Shown: positions 1 to 9,446, counted from the first letter of the stretch. The stretch is 64,000 nt of DNA from Pseudoalteromonas rubra (GCF_000967655.1 NZ_JXYA01000018.1:62001-126000); one strand, 5' to 3'. Program-made: numbers and translations. The notes: a model not told the origin generated them from the sequence alone.

Positions 1-40
1 TACCGGCAACCAGAGCAAACGCTTTTATTGTTGTCTTCAT
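1..40 (-). CDS. N-terminus of a secreted protein, cut by window edge
   Basis: Thirteen codons of a minus-strand gene are visible, starting ATG at position 40 and running off the window. They read MKTTIKAFALVAG, a basic start followed by a hydrophobic run, typical of a Sec signal peptide. An AAGGA ribosome site lies 8 bases upstream of the ATG. The product cannot be identified from this fragment. Confidence 0.6.
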   Translation of the reverse strand, partial: MKTTIKAFALVAG

Positions 41-357
41 AGTTATTATCCTTTTCTTTGTTGTGAATCACTTGATAGTTAAATAAAACATTAAATGAAA
101 TATTCGTTAATAAAATTAGCGAAACACTTACATAAAAGTCAACACTCACGAGTTGGAAAGACACAATAAAAACAAAAAAGTTACACTTTGGTTATGTTTT
201 TTCGCATTCTTAGAGCGCGGATACGCCTGTTCAAAAGCTGGAATTTACCAATCCAAAACCCTGATCAATAAGAATATATTATTCCTAAGTGGTGGTAGAC
301 ATGCATCATCTCAGGCTTTGGATATGGTACAACACAGCAAAAATCATGGATGACTCT
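41..357. other. AT-rich non-coding stretch
   Basis: This 317-base stretch separates the truncated secreted-protein gene from the end of the MocR gene. Its left end must hold the promoter and ribosome site of the truncated gene. One open frame of 66 codons (153-353, plus) has no ribosome site and no recognisable features, so I do not call it. No clear terminator was seen. Confidence 0.4.
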
Positions 358-1797
358 CTAGAGTAACGCGATGATACGCGCCAGCCCCGCACGCATCTTT
401 TCCTCGCTTTGCCCGGCAAACCCAAGGCGAATATGGGTATAATTTTGTTGTGGAAATTGCCAGAATTCAGCTTCAGTCTGCACATACACCCCCTGCTCAG
501 CGGCGCGCGCTCCCAGCTCAGACACATCCTGATGTACATTCACCCAAAATGCCATGCCCCCATCAGGCACTGTAAAAGTCAACGCATAGCCCTGCGCCTG
601 ATAACGTTTAAGCTCCAGTGCCATTGCATCACAGCGCGCCTGGTAGCGCTTGGTCATTCGCCTTAAATGGCGTTCAAACTCACCCGAGGCCATCCAGCTC
701 GCCAGCGCCATTTGCAACAAAATATCGTTTTTATGGTTCATTAACTGCTTAAGCAACACCAATTGATTAAGCACATCGGCTCTGGCAACCAGATAACCCA
801 TTCTGGCGCCGGCAAACATGATTTTTGAAAAGGTTGAGACGTAGATCACTATCCCATGAGGGTCGTTTGCAGCCATAGGCTGTAGGGGCGGACAGCGGTA
901 GTGAAACTCGTGATCATAATCGTCTTCAATAATGAACACCCCATACTCAGTACACAATTGATAAATCGCCATCCGACGCGCAACGGATAAGGTCACCATA
1001 GTCGGATACTGGTGTAATGGCGTTAAATACAGCAACTTGATTTTATTGCGCTCAAAGCAGGCGCGCAGACTGTCGACACTCAGCCCTTCCTTATCTTGCG
1101 CAATGCCGTGCAGGGTTGCACCACATGCTTCAAATGCACAATGCGCCGGTGGATAACCCAAAGATTCGACTGCAACGCCTTCGCCAGGCTTAATAAAAGC
1201 TTTGGCAATCAAAAACAGCGCCTCCTGAGAGCCGTTGCACACCAAAAGATCATCACACTCCAAAGCGCGCGCCCGACGCAGGTAATGTTGAAGTTGTTGC
1301 TTCAATGCGGGCTCACCACTGCAATTGCCATAGTGTAAATGCGGCACATTCACAGCCCGACAAGCCTGACTGAGATGGCGCCGAAACTCATCGTAAGGAA
1401 AGTCGGACAAGTCAGCCAGACCACCGGCAAAACTATACTCACAGGTTTCTTTTTCTACACTGCTGGTGTGAGTATCTGGCAGCGATAATGCAAAATCAGG
1501 TTTGATATCCCGGGCCTGTGTGTTGGGCTGGACTACCAACTGACTGGATTCTACCGGCAAAGCCTGATTAACCCGATATCCGCGCCTTTGTGCAGAGCAT
1601 AGCCAGCCCTGAGCCACTAAGTTTTGTAGCGCAGTCATCACCGTATGACGGTTGATGCCATATAACTCGGCCAGCTTTCTGGCCGATGGCAGCGGGTCAT
1701 CAGGCTGCAAATGCCCCTGCTTAATTGCGTCACAGATCTGCTCTGCCAGTTGAATGTACTTAGGGGTATTCTGAGTTAAGGGCGCACCCGTTAACAT
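358..1797 (-). CDS. MocR-family transcriptional regulator (GntR HTH + aminotransferase-like domain)
   Basis: The protein joins an N-terminal GntR-type winged helix (about residues 10-75, with a PSARKLAELYGINRHTV helix-turn-helix) to a fold-type I aminotransferase domain (about 110-479). The latter keeps the IEDDYDHEF block and a PLP-lysine motif, STFSKIMFAGARMGY. MocR proteins usually bind PLP and control a neighbouring gene. I start at 1797 because GGAGAG sits five bases upstream; a longer frame from 1824 has no ribosome site. The gene is divergent from the acetyltransferase/PaiB-like pair, and direct repeats lie between them, so control of that pair or of itself is plausible. The aminotransferase domain may or may not still be catalytic. 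Confidence 0.9.
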   Translation of the reverse strand: MLTGAPLTQNTPKYIQLAEQICDAIKQGHLQPDDPLPSARKLAELYGINRHTVMTALQNLVAQGWLCSAQRRGYRVNQALPVESSQLVVQPNTQARDIKPDFALSLPDTHTSSVEKETCEYSFAGGLADLSDFPYDEFRRHLSQACRAVNVPHLHYGNCSGEPALKQQLQHYLRRARALECDDLLVCNGSQEALFLIAKAFIKPGEGVAVESLGYPPAHCAFEACGATLHGIAQDKEGLSVDSLRACFERNKIKLLYLTPLHQYPTMVTLSVARRMAIYQLCTEYGVFIIEDDYDHEFHYRCPPLQPMAANDPHGIVIYVSTFSKIMFAGARMGYLVARADVLNQLVLLKQLMNHKNDILLQMALASWMASGEFERHLRRMTKRYQARCDAMALELKRYQAQGYALTFTVPDGGMAFWVNVHQDVSELGARAAEQGVYVQTEAEFWQFPQQNYTHIRLGFAGQSEEKMRAGLARIIALL

Positions 1798-1822
1798 AGT
1801 TTCTCTCCGTGCCAGTTCTGCC

Positions 1823-1857
1823 ATACCAACTGGTCTAATAAAAAATACAATTCTGGT
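1823..1857. promoter_or_regulatory. Candidate MocR operator: two related direct repeats
   Basis: ATACCAACTGGT (1823-1834) and ATACAATTCTGGT (1845-1857) are similar, same-orientation words starting 22 bases apart, about two helical turns. They lie between the divergent MocR and acetyltransferase genes. MocR regulators commonly bind direct repeats in such positions. The match to this regulator is inferred from position only. Confidence 0.35.
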
Positions 1858-1924
1858 TGTTTATAACCTACCAGAAAACACTAAGCTGATCACACTCAAA
1901 ACACAGTTATGGGAGTACAGACTT

Positions 1925-2500
1925 ATGCTGACACAATTGACACTGCAAACAGACAAGGTGCGCCTCGCACCGCTGACACGAGAACACTTGCCACACTTGC
2001 GCAGCTTTGGCGAACAAACCGAGCTGTGGACCTGGGTGCTGGATAATTACTGTCAAACCGATGAGAAACTCGTCCACTGGTTTGAACAAAGCGCACAGTT
2101 TGACCCCGATGTTCAGTTACCTCTGGTCATTTTCGACCAGCAAAGCAATGCGGTGGCGGGCAGTACTCGCTTGTTCAGGCTGCACAAAACCAACCTGAGC
2201 GCGGAAATAGGCCATACGTTTATTGGTAAACAGTGGCAGCGCAGCCACATTAATACTCATGCCAAGTATTTGCTGCTAAAACATGCGTTTGAAACACTGG
2301 GCCTGGTACGCGTGCAATTGCGCACACATGAACACAATCAGGCGTCGCGTGCAGCAATCACCCGACTGGGTGCACAGTTCGAAGGAGTCATATTAAAAGA
2401 TCAGCGTGTTGCGCCGAATGCATTTCGTAACACGGCCCAGTTTGCCATCACAGATGACATGTGGCCGCAAGTCAAAAACCAACTGGAGGGCTGGTTATGA
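1925..2500 (+). CDS. GNAT-family N-acetyltransferase (RimJ/RimL-like)
   Basis: A 191-residue protein with the layout of RimJ/RimL-type GNAT acetyltransferases: an N-terminal LTLQTDKVRLAPLTREHL strand-helix, a central AEIGHTFIGKQWQR segment, and a C-terminal RVQLRTHEHNQASRAAITR stretch matching the acetyl-CoA and adjacent motifs. It would move an acetyl group from acetyl-CoA to an amine; the substrate is unknown. GGGAG precedes the ATG. Its stop overlaps the start of the next gene (ATGA), so the two are translationally coupled. Pairing a GNAT enzyme with a PaiB-like protein recalls Bacillus paiAB, where PaiA acetylates polyamines. Polyamine acetylation here is an inference from that context. 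Confidence 0.85.
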   Translation: MLTQLTLQTDKVRLAPLTREHLPHLRSFGEQTELWTWVLDNYCQTDEKLVHWFEQSAQFDPDVQLPLVIFDQQSNAVAGSTRLFRLHKTNLSAEIGHTFIGKQWQRSHINTHAKYLLLKHAFETLGLVRVQLRTHEHNQASRAAITRLGAQFEGVILKDQRVAPNAFRNTAQFAITDDMWPQVKNQLEGWL

Positions 2501-3087
2501 GCTATCCACGCAGCGCCTTTGCAGAGCACAATACCGAACGCCTGTGGCAACTGATCAATGAGCACCCACTGGCAACCTTGGTTGTGCCGAACTCTGAGAC
2601 CCCTTTTGTCCACATGTCTTTGAGTCTGAACAGTAAAAGAACACACTTGTTAGGGCATGCAAATCCAGCGAACCCACTCACTCAACTCGATAAAGCTCAG
2701 CTACAGGTGTTGTTCAGAGGACCAGATGCCTATTTATCCCCGAGTCAGGTTGCCGGGATCATGTTGCCAACCTGGGATTACGCCACCGTGCATATCAGCG
2801 GGCAACTTAGGGAGATCACACACCCGGACGACAAATACGCGGCCATGCAGTGCCAGCTAAAACAATTTGAATCCCCGGCCAATCCCTGGGGTATGTCCAT
2901 GCTCAGTGAAAACCAAATTGCAAAACTGTTCTCACAGCTGTTCTTTTTCAACATAGAGATAGCCTCAATCACCGGCACATTTAAACTGAGCCAGAACAAA
3001 AGTAACGACACCCGCCAGGCCATTGCACACCTGCTTGAAACTCAGGGCAATCCGCTTAGTCGCTACTATCAGCAGAAAACAGGATGA
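2497..3087 (+). CDS. PaiB-like FMN-binding protein
   Basis: This 196-residue protein has the architecture of the PaiB/FMN_bind_2 family: a split-barrel flavin-binding fold with segments such as LATLVVPNSETPFVHMSLSL, GHANPANPL and MLPTWDYATVHISGQLREI, and a C-terminal IEIASITGTFKLSQNK block. PaiB is described as a negative regulator of sporulation and protease genes in Bacillus; elsewhere the role is unclear. The start is the ATG in the four-base overlap with the acetyltransferase stop, with GGAGGG upstream. Its 3' end overlaps by 32 bases the 3' end of the decayed serine-hydrolase gene on the other strand. The family call is firm, the biological role is not. Confidence 0.85.
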   Translation: MSYPRSAFAEHNTERLWQLINEHPLATLVVPNSETPFVHMSLSLNSKRTHLLGHANPANPLTQLDKAQLQVLFRGPDAYLSPSQVAGIMLPTWDYATVHISGQLREITHPDDKYAAMQCQLKQFESPANPWGMSMLSENQIAKLFSQLFFFNIEIASITGTFKLSQNKSNDTRQAIAHLLETQGNPLSRYYQQKTG

Positions 3088-3720
3088 TCAGCGCCTCCGT
3101 CAGCGCAATAACAGGTTCATCGCACTCATCCTGAGCCCCACAGTTGGCGATCAGGCCGATCGCCACATCCTGATTGGCCAGGTAGACACTTTGCGTGATG
3201 TAACCAAATTCATTGCCGCCATGATGATATAAAATGCCGCCGTCATGCTTTTCAACCATCACGCCTAGCCCATAATACAGCGCTCCGTCCAAAAAGCGTG
3301 GCAACCAGCGGGCTGTTTGTAAATACGCATCGCCAACCATATTGCGACGGATGCGCTCATTAACAGGCTTTTCTTTAACAATGATGGCTTTGAGCAGCTT
3401 GGCCATATCCCGTGCACTGGATGCCACTGGCGCATCGGCCAGTGCCGTATTCACAATCAGCTGTTTTGTGTTGTAACGCTCACGCCGGGAATAAAGTCCG
3501 ATACTAAATCGGCCAATAAGAAATCTATCTGCCGGCGGCGCTCGCTTTCAGGCTGCTTGATTTCACCCGGCGCTGCGTGTTGCGTCCCCCCGCAACTACT
3601 GACTAACCAGAGCATGACAAGCCATACACCAAGTTGCGCTGTTTTATTTCCCACCAGTTGATTTCCTTGTCCATCAATGTGACTACAAACTACTTTAAAT
3701 TTCGGTACAAATACATACAC
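3056..3720 (-). pseudogene. Decayed beta-lactamase-family (S12) serine hydrolase with internal deletion
   Basis: Two adjoining minus-strand frames look like the two ends of one gene. The first (3720-3457) encodes a lipoprotein-like signal (WLVMLWLVSSCGG) and the start of an S12 domain (DFIPGVSV), then stops. The second (3454-3056) encodes a C-terminal S12 part (SSARDMAKLL, YGLGVMVEKHDGG, HHGGNEFGY). The catalytic SxxK and YxN region between them is absent, so this is an out-of-frame internal deletion of several hundred bases. The adjacent intact-looking fusion protein lacks just this C-terminal part, so the two may be products of one rearrangement. Expression of the 132-residue tail piece cannot be excluded but it would not be an active hydrolase. 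Confidence 0.75.
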
Positions 3721-3798
3721 TACGTCATATATCTATTTGCAGCATTTGATCCGGTATCACCAAACTTCTCCTGATTGTGCTGAGCGTTTTGTTATGAC

Positions 3799-5907
3799 TC
3801 AAGGCGCAAATAATTGCTGCTGCATGTGATCCACCAGGCTGATACCCAATTGATGCTCCACTGCATACCCAGCCAGGCCCGCGCCCACATTGCTGTAGTT
3901 ATGCACACTGCCCGCAGGTAAGCTGCCTTTTCCTATAAATACGTCTTCACTGTAGTATTGGCCATCTGGTAATAAGTAAGCCTGATAGAACTCGGTAGAG
4001 TCTGTCAGCGTGGTCTCTTCACAACTCTCACGACCGCCCTGAGCATATAAAGACAGGTTGGTACCGTGAATATAGTAGCTGCAATTGTATTGCGCTGTGT
4101 CTGCGATTCCTGAGGTGTGTGTCACTAAATGCCGCAGCAGAATATCGCGCTCATTATTTGGCGGGACAAGGTCAAATGGCAAGTTCATTTCAGACAGTGG
4201 CGTATCCAGACTCAGCCGGCCTTGTTCAATCAACTGCATGATGGCGACTCCCATGACCGCTTTGCTGGTTGAGCCAACATTCATTGGCGCGTGCACTGTC
4301 ATGGGCTGCTCGGTCTCCAGGTTTGCAATACCGTAGCCTTTTTCAAAGACAATCTGGCCGTCTTTAATTACAGCCACAGTAACGCCGGGAATAGCCATAT
4401 CGGTCAGGTCCTCAGTGAAATCCTGATCTACGGTGTCGAAGCTGTGGCCTCTGTCGGGCACACCACCAAGTGCCGCAATGGCATAATCAAGCACGTTATC
4501 GGATGCCCACTCGAGTTCTTTTCTGGCATAGACAGGAAGGTCGATATCTGGCAAAACACCTGCGGCTTCAAGTGCCACATTGTTAAGATCGGAATAGCTT
4601 TGATGACTCAGAGACCCTGTCCAGCCATTAGGCAACGTAAAGTCCAGAGCATCTGACACCGCACCATTGGTCGCGCCACCAATCAGGGTCACATGAGACA
4701 AGGATTTAAGTGCCTGAGTCAGGACTTCACCTGCGCTGTAAGCCAGCTCGCCGGTGAGCACATAAACGGGCTTGGTGTAAGCCTGATCGGGCGCGGCTTG
4801 CAAAGTTAGCGCCTGTTTCTCCTGCTGGTAATAGCTATTGTCGATCTGCTTATAGGCCACGGTTTGTGCCTGATCGTTAAAAAATCGTGCAATCTCCAGT
4901 GAAACGCCGTCAAATCCTCCGTCGTTTACCCGTAAATCAATGATGATGCCGTCGCTGTCAGCAAGGTCTTTCATCACTTCTCGCATTAACGTTTGGGTAT
5001 CTTCAATATCTTGCTTTGCTTGCGAAATAACCGCCAAGAAATCATCAGCTTCCGTCTCTTCATTCGCCAGCATGGCAGACTCACGGTCAATGCGAATATA
5101 GCCCAGGTTGCCTGCCACTTTGCCCCAGCCAAGGGCGTTGCTGTCCGGGTATCGCGTCAGCTTTTTATCCGTCAGATACAAGTCGGTCAGTCGCACAAAT
5201 TCACTTAGCTGGTCGTCGTAAGCCTTACCAATATGCGCTTCCCATTCGTCGGCATAACGCAACTGCATCAGCCAGGCTAAATCCTCGTACAGCGCCGTGC
5301 TGCCTTCACCCGACACCTCAAAACGCTTGCTATCCGTCAGTGATACATGCGTATCATCAAAATCTTCAAGCATGGCTTCAAAAACGCTCGCAAGCTGCTC
5401 TGGTGAAGTATCCGCATTGATCTGCGGCCGGTATGCGGCATAAGCTGCCTGCCAGTCAATGTCTCTGAGCGCAAAAAACGCATAATAGTCGTTAAACATA
5501 TGCCAAAGGTACTCGAAGTTTGCCACCGGATCGTCACCGCTCAGGCGATTTTTAGGCAGACACTGCTCGCGCATTTCGGCTTGCTTTGTGAACACCCAGT
5601 CATTGGTTGCATGAGTAGTTAACGTCAATGTATTTTTATCACTTTCGAGGAACTGGTCGAGCGCATCCAGCTCTTTGTACGGACGTGCTTCAACCAGCAC
5701 ACAGCCATGGCTGTTGTACTGAAAACGGCGTAAATGATCGGTATCGAACTGCCACAGGTTACCTGTGCCCTGCTGCACCCACACACCCCGATGCTTTGTC
5801 AGCGTATGATCGTCACTGCTGTTGCCACACCCTGCAAGCAACACAGCCGCACTGATCAGGCTCAGTGCCATCCATCCCGATTTTTTCTTACCCTTTAAGT
5901 CAAACAT
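3799..5907 (-). CDS. S41 peptidase - S12 beta-lactamase-like fusion lipoprotein, S12 domain incomplete
   Basis: A 702-residue lipoprotein. The signal peptide ends in LLAGC near residue 27. An S41 (tail-specific protease/IRBP-type) domain follows, with GNLGYIRI, DGIIIDLRVNDGGFDG and the ELAYSAGE nucleophile segment. From about residue 480 an S12 serine-hydrolase domain begins, with the STSK active-site motif (S546, K549) and NYSN (about 670). The protein stops at QQQLFAP, 110-130 residues before an S12 domain normally ends. The HGGxxxG-type C-terminal block is missing here but present in the pseudogene just downstream. Start chosen at 5907 for AAGGA seven bases upstream. Such fusions probably act on peptides or peptidoglycan in the envelope; activity of the S12 part is doubtful. 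Confidence 0.8.
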   Translation of the reverse strand: MFDLKGKKKSGWMALSLISAAVLLAGCGNSSDDHTLTKHRGVWVQQGTGNLWQFDTDHLRRFQYNSHGCVLVEARPYKELDALDQFLESDKNTLTLTTHATNDWVFTKQAEMREQCLPKNRLSGDDPVANFEYLWHMFNDYYAFFALRDIDWQAAYAAYRPQINADTSPEQLASVFEAMLEDFDDTHVSLTDSKRFEVSGEGSTALYEDLAWLMQLRYADEWEAHIGKAYDDQLSEFVRLTDLYLTDKKLTRYPDSNALGWGKVAGNLGYIRIDRESAMLANEETEADDFLAVISQAKQDIEDTQTLMREVMKDLADSDGIIIDLRVNDGGFDGVSLEIARFFNDQAQTVAYKQIDNSYYQQEKQALTLQAAPDQAYTKPVYVLTGELAYSAGEVLTQALKSLSHVTLIGGATNGAVSDALDFTLPNGWTGSLSHQSYSDLNNVALEAAGVLPDIDLPVYARKELEWASDNVLDYAIAALGGVPDRGHSFDTVDQDFTEDLTDMAIPGVTVAVIKDGQIVFEKGYGIANLETEQPMTVHAPMNVGSTSKAVMGVAIMQLIEQGRLSLDTPLSEMNLPFDLVPPNNERDILLRHLVTHTSGIADTAQYNCSYYIHGTNLSLYAQGGRESCEETTLTDSTEFYQAYLLPDGQYYSEDVFIGKGSLPAGSVHNYSNVGAGLAGYAVEHQLGISLVDHMQQQLFAP

Positions 5908-6060
5908 ATCTTCGTCCTTTTCCATTTGATAATGTTCCGGCCCAGACAACCTGAGCAGGTCCCGATAAAGAGACTTAAGGCTAGATGAATGCGTTGCTCG
6001 ATTCTGTAGTATGCTTATTTGAGTTTGTTGGTTTGTGTAGCGAGCCGTCAGCAAGTGTGG

Positions 6061-6110
6061 CTAACTGTGGGGTTATGACCTTTTCAAGGTTTGCCATAGC
6101 CCCTGGTTAG
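6061..6110. repeat. 50-base imperfect inverted repeat
   Basis: The sequence folds into a long hairpin: CTAAC pairs with GTTAG, GGGG with CCCC, TATG with CATA and ACCTT with AAGGT around a short loop. It lies just after the stop of the ABC permease gene and before the fusion hydrolase gene. It lacks a U-run for an intrinsic terminator in the minus direction. It could be a processing or transcript-stability element, or a small repeat of REP type. Confidence 0.5.
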
Positions 6111-6116
6111 TGTGCT

Positions 6117-8645
6117 TTATACGCCCTCTTTTAGTAATCCCATGCTACTTTGGCACAGTTGTTTGCGGCTGAGTAAAATGCCACTGATTGCCACCACCAG
6201 CGCGATAGCCAGCGCATGTACGAGCATGAGCAGTCCACTGCCCGGGTAAGGCATGGCCAGATTCTGCCGATAAAATGCGTCGATAAAGCTATAAATTGCC
6301 CCAAATGCGCAAAAAGCCGGGATCATAGTCACTATCAGCCATTCAATAGTGAGGATCTTCAAGCCCTGTGCGGGTGACAGGCCAAAGCTCAGTAGCAAGC
6401 CATTGCGAGCCTGATCTTTTTTCATATGGGTCTGAACAGCCGCCACCATCAGCAAATTACTGAGCAGCGCGATAAATGCGCCGTAACTGATCACCAGTCC
6501 AATCAATGCCTGCACTTGCGTACGGATCTTCTCCAGCAGGGCGTCTACTGTAACCAGACGTAGCTGAGGGTGCGCACGCCACAATTCACCAATAGCCCCC
6601 ACTCCTTGCGCATCAAGTGCAATACTGCCCATATGGTAGATTGGCTCGCGCAAACTGGGGGCGCTGTTTTGCTGTAGCACAAACCAAAAGGTGACTGAGC
6701 TGCCACCGGGTTTAAACTGATGAACCGCTGTGATCCTAGCCTCAACAACGTCATTGCCGACAAAAAACTGCACGGTATCACCCAGCGCCAGTGCCATTTC
6801 AACAAATACTTCGTGGTCAACAGAAACGCCAATCCGGGATGAACTGGCAGCCCAGGAGCCCTCTGCGATCCGAACATTGTTCGGCGCTTGAGCATGCCAA
6901 TGCAGATTAACGGGCTGCATCAAACGACGCAAGGAATCGCTGGGCTGCACGTCCCGCGCTTGAAGTGCGGTGCCATTAATGTGCGTGACCTGAGCCAGCT
7001 GAAACGGCTTCATTTCTTTAATGCTTCCCTGGTGGCGCGCCACAAAGGACGCTAGCGCTTCTTTTTGCTCATCATCGGCCCTGCTTACAAACACATTGCC
7101 TTGATTCTGATAAAGGTAAAGTTCCAGCATATTGGTCACATCCCGCCCCATACTGATGCACAGCAAGAGTAAGGTGACGCTCAGGCCCAGTGCTGTCATT
7201 TGCACCAGTTTCACCACCATGCGTTTGCGCAGTAAAAGTACGCTAAAGCGCGCCAGGGTCCAGGACTTTGGCATCAGATAAGCCCCAAAACGAAGCACCA
7301 GCCAGGTAACAAAAAACACCAGCAATATGCAGATACCCAGTCCGCCCAATAACATGCCACTGAGCAACCAGTTATCGGTATAATACATTATCAGGGCTGC
7401 CAGCAGCGCTGCCGGGCTAAGCATTGCCAGCCAATGCCAGCGCCCTTGCTCTGTGCGTTGCGCCAGTAGCAGGCGAATATCCCCTTGTAGCAATGACAGC
7501 CATACAGGCAGAGCAATAAAAAAGTAGACGGTGACGGCCAAAGTGCAGGCGGCCAGCAGATCTCGCCATTGCCATTGCAGGGCAAAACCTTCGATATACC
7601 CCTGCGCCAGATGGCTGACCCCGTAGCCTGCCAGTAACGCCAGCACCAGCGCCGGCAGTAAGCTCAGTAGCAGGATCATCACCCCGCCATGAATTGCCAG
7701 CAAGGGCAACCATTTGCGTGGCATGCCACAGGCCAGCATCACCGACACGCTTTTTTTCAGGGGCTGAGTTTGCACCTGACTGCACAACCACAGGATCAGC
7801 ACGCTGAGTAACACGATGATCATACTCAGCAGCCCGAGAAAGTTCTGCACCCGCGCCCAGACTTTGGCCAGAGGATAGTTATTCAGGGATTTACTGATCA
7901 CCTGCGCTGTCGGTGAAGCCGACTGAAACTGGGTTATGCTGCTTTTGGACAATGCGTTATGTAGCATCAGTGCTCTGTTCAGGTGCGGCGTCAACTTGGC
8001 TGCGCTCAGGCTGGACTCAGACACCATGGCGCGCATATCACTGCCAAGCCCCTCAAGCACTCGATCCGGCTCTAGCAACAACAAGGCACCGACGCGCAGT
8101 TGTGTTTCGCCAAGTGTAATGGTGTCGCCCAGCTCTGCCGCCAGTGCTGCGGCTAGCCTAGGCTCCAGCCAGATCTCCCCGGGCTGCGGCCCTGTTTTAA
8201 CAGGCTTTGTATTAAGCCCTTTACTGAGACTGATATGAATATCCCCTTGTAACGGATAGTCATTATCAACGGCTTTAAGCTGCACCTGCTGATGCCGCTC
8301 CCGGTGACTCACTGTAACACGATACTGAGATTGCAAGCTGTAGGCCCGACCATGCGAGCGGATCCACTCGAGTTCAGATTGCTGCCAGTCCCGTCTTACT
8401 GTGACCTGTGTATCTGCGCCTAACGTGGCTTGCAGATTGTGCGCCAGGAACCGCTCAATTCCCTGGCCCAGCAAGCTGCTGAGCAGCAAATAAAAAAACA
8501 ACAGGCACAGCGCGCACAACGTCAGCCAGTATTTGCCTTGCAGCACCTGGCGCCACAGCACGGCGGTAAAAACAATCAACGCATTGTAAGGTGTTAGCGT
8601 GTGAGGGCACTCAGAGCTAAAACGCTGGGTGTGTGCTAATGACAT
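6117..8645 (-). CDS. ABC transporter permease, FtsX/YbbP-like
   Basis: An 842-residue membrane protein with the FtsX-type layout of large YbbP-like permeases. It has one N-terminal membrane segment (about residues 35-62), a periplasmic domain, membrane segments around 260-480, a second periplasmic domain, and three C-terminal segments around 700-830. Two FtsX cores in tandem are typical of this subfamily. It overlaps the upstream ATPase gene by ten bases, so the two form one operon. Members of this type move no known small molecule with certainty; lipid, lipoprotein or peptide export has been proposed. A 50-base hairpin follows its stop codon. Confidence 0.85.
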   Translation of the reverse strand: MSLAHTQRFSSECPHTLTPYNALIVFTAVLWRQVLQGKYWLTLCALCLLFFYLLLSSLLGQGIERFLAHNLQATLGADTQVTVRRDWQQSELEWIRSHGRAYSLQSQYRVTVSHRERHQQVQLKAVDNDYPLQGDIHISLSKGLNTKPVKTGPQPGEIWLEPRLAAALAAELGDTITLGETQLRVGALLLLEPDRVLEGLGSDMRAMVSESSLSAAKLTPHLNRALMLHNALSKSSITQFQSASPTAQVISKSLNNYPLAKVWARVQNFLGLLSMIIVLLSVLILWLCSQVQTQPLKKSVSVMLACGMPRKWLPLLAIHGGVMILLLSLLPALVLALLAGYGVSHLAQGYIEGFALQWQWRDLLAACTLAVTVYFFIALPVWLSLLQGDIRLLLAQRTEQGRWHWLAMLSPAALLAALIMYYTDNWLLSGMLLGGLGICILLVFFVTWLVLRFGAYLMPKSWTLARFSVLLLRKRMVVKLVQMTALGLSVTLLLLCISMGRDVTNMLELYLYQNQGNVFVSRADDEQKEALASFVARHQGSIKEMKPFQLAQVTHINGTALQARDVQPSDSLRRLMQPVNLHWHAQAPNNVRIAEGSWAASSSRIGVSVDHEVFVEMALALGDTVQFFVGNDVVEARITAVHQFKPGGSSVTFWFVLQQNSAPSLREPIYHMGSIALDAQGVGAIGELWRAHPQLRLVTVDALLEKIRTQVQALIGLVISYGAFIALLSNLLMVAAVQTHMKKDQARNGLLLSFGLSPAQGLKILTIEWLIVTMIPAFCAFGAIYSFIDAFYRQNLAMPYPGSGLLMLVHALAIALVVAISGILLSRKQLCQSSMGLLKEGV

Positions 8646-9298
8646 AACATCAGCCTCCCCTGGCTCAGACGATAAGCCTTGTCCATCCGCCGTGCTAGTG
8701 CCATATCATGCGTCACCAGCAGCATAGCTGCGCCACTTTCTCTGGCACCTTTGAGCATCAGACTCATCACATGCTCGGCGGTGGTTTCATCCAGGTTGCC
8801 CGTCGGTTCATCTGCAAACAGTATTTGCGGGCTCACACACAAAGCACGGGCAATCGCGACCCTTTGCTGCTCACCGCCACTTAACTGACTGATGCTGTCT
8901 TTGAGCCGCTCGGCCAGCCCCATGTGTGTTAGCCAGTCAGTCGCTTTGCGCTCGGCATCCCGCTCGCCTCTGAGCTGCAAAGGCAGCGCCACATTCTCCA
9001 GCGCGTTTAACTCAGGTAAGAGGTGAAATTGCTGAAACACAAAGCCACTTTGAGCCAGTATCCCGGCGGGGGGCAGTGTCTGGTTATCCCGTCGATAACA
9101 CACCTGTCCGGACTGATAAGGCGTCAGCCCGGCCAGCAATGACAGTAAAGTCGACTTACCACACCCCGAAGCCCCGACGATGGCGATATGCTCGCCTGCA
9201 TCCAGGCGCAAGTCCAAATTATCAAGCAACGTCAGGTTTGAACCCTTGTGCAGTTTGATTGTGTGTGAAAGGCCACTGACCTCAAGTGACAAAGCCAT
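8636..9298 (-). CDS. ABC transporter ATP-binding protein (LolD/YbbA-like)
   Basis: A 220-residue ATPase with Walker A GASGCGKST, Q-loop FVFQQFHLLPE, signature LSGGEQQRVAIARAL, Walker B ILFADEPTGNLD and switch histidine LLVTHD. The TGNLD motif is characteristic of the LolD/MacB/YbbA group, which work with FtsX-type permeases. I start at ATG 9298, with GAGGG upstream, in preference to a TTG at 9313. It is the first gene of the operon with the 842-residue permease and would power it from the cytoplasmic face. Confidence 0.93.
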   Translation of the reverse strand: MALSLEVSGLSHTIKLHKGSNLTLLDNLDLRLDAGEHIAIVGASGCGKSTLLSLLAGLTPYQSGQVCYRRDNQTLPPAGILAQSGFVFQQFHLLPELNALENVALPLQLRGERDAERKATDWLTHMGLAERLKDSISQLSGGEQQRVAIARALCVSPQILFADEPTGNLDETTAEHVMSLMLKGARESGAAMLLVTHDMALARRMDKAYRLSQGRLMLCH

Positions 9299-9446
9299 GT
9301 CTGAATCCCTCAATAAATAATCGAGGGTTCAGCATGTGCTTTAAGCTGTGAAATGCGTGTGAAAAAAATAGCGCCAAAAATAGGCGCCATTTAATTCATT
9401 GATTAAGTGCATCACATACGGCTTAGTATGGTATGACGTTTGTTTT

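Noticed and set aside
153..353. 66-codon plus-strand open frame in the first gap
   Set aside because: No ribosome site, no compositional or domain signal, and it sits in AT-rich non-coding sequence.
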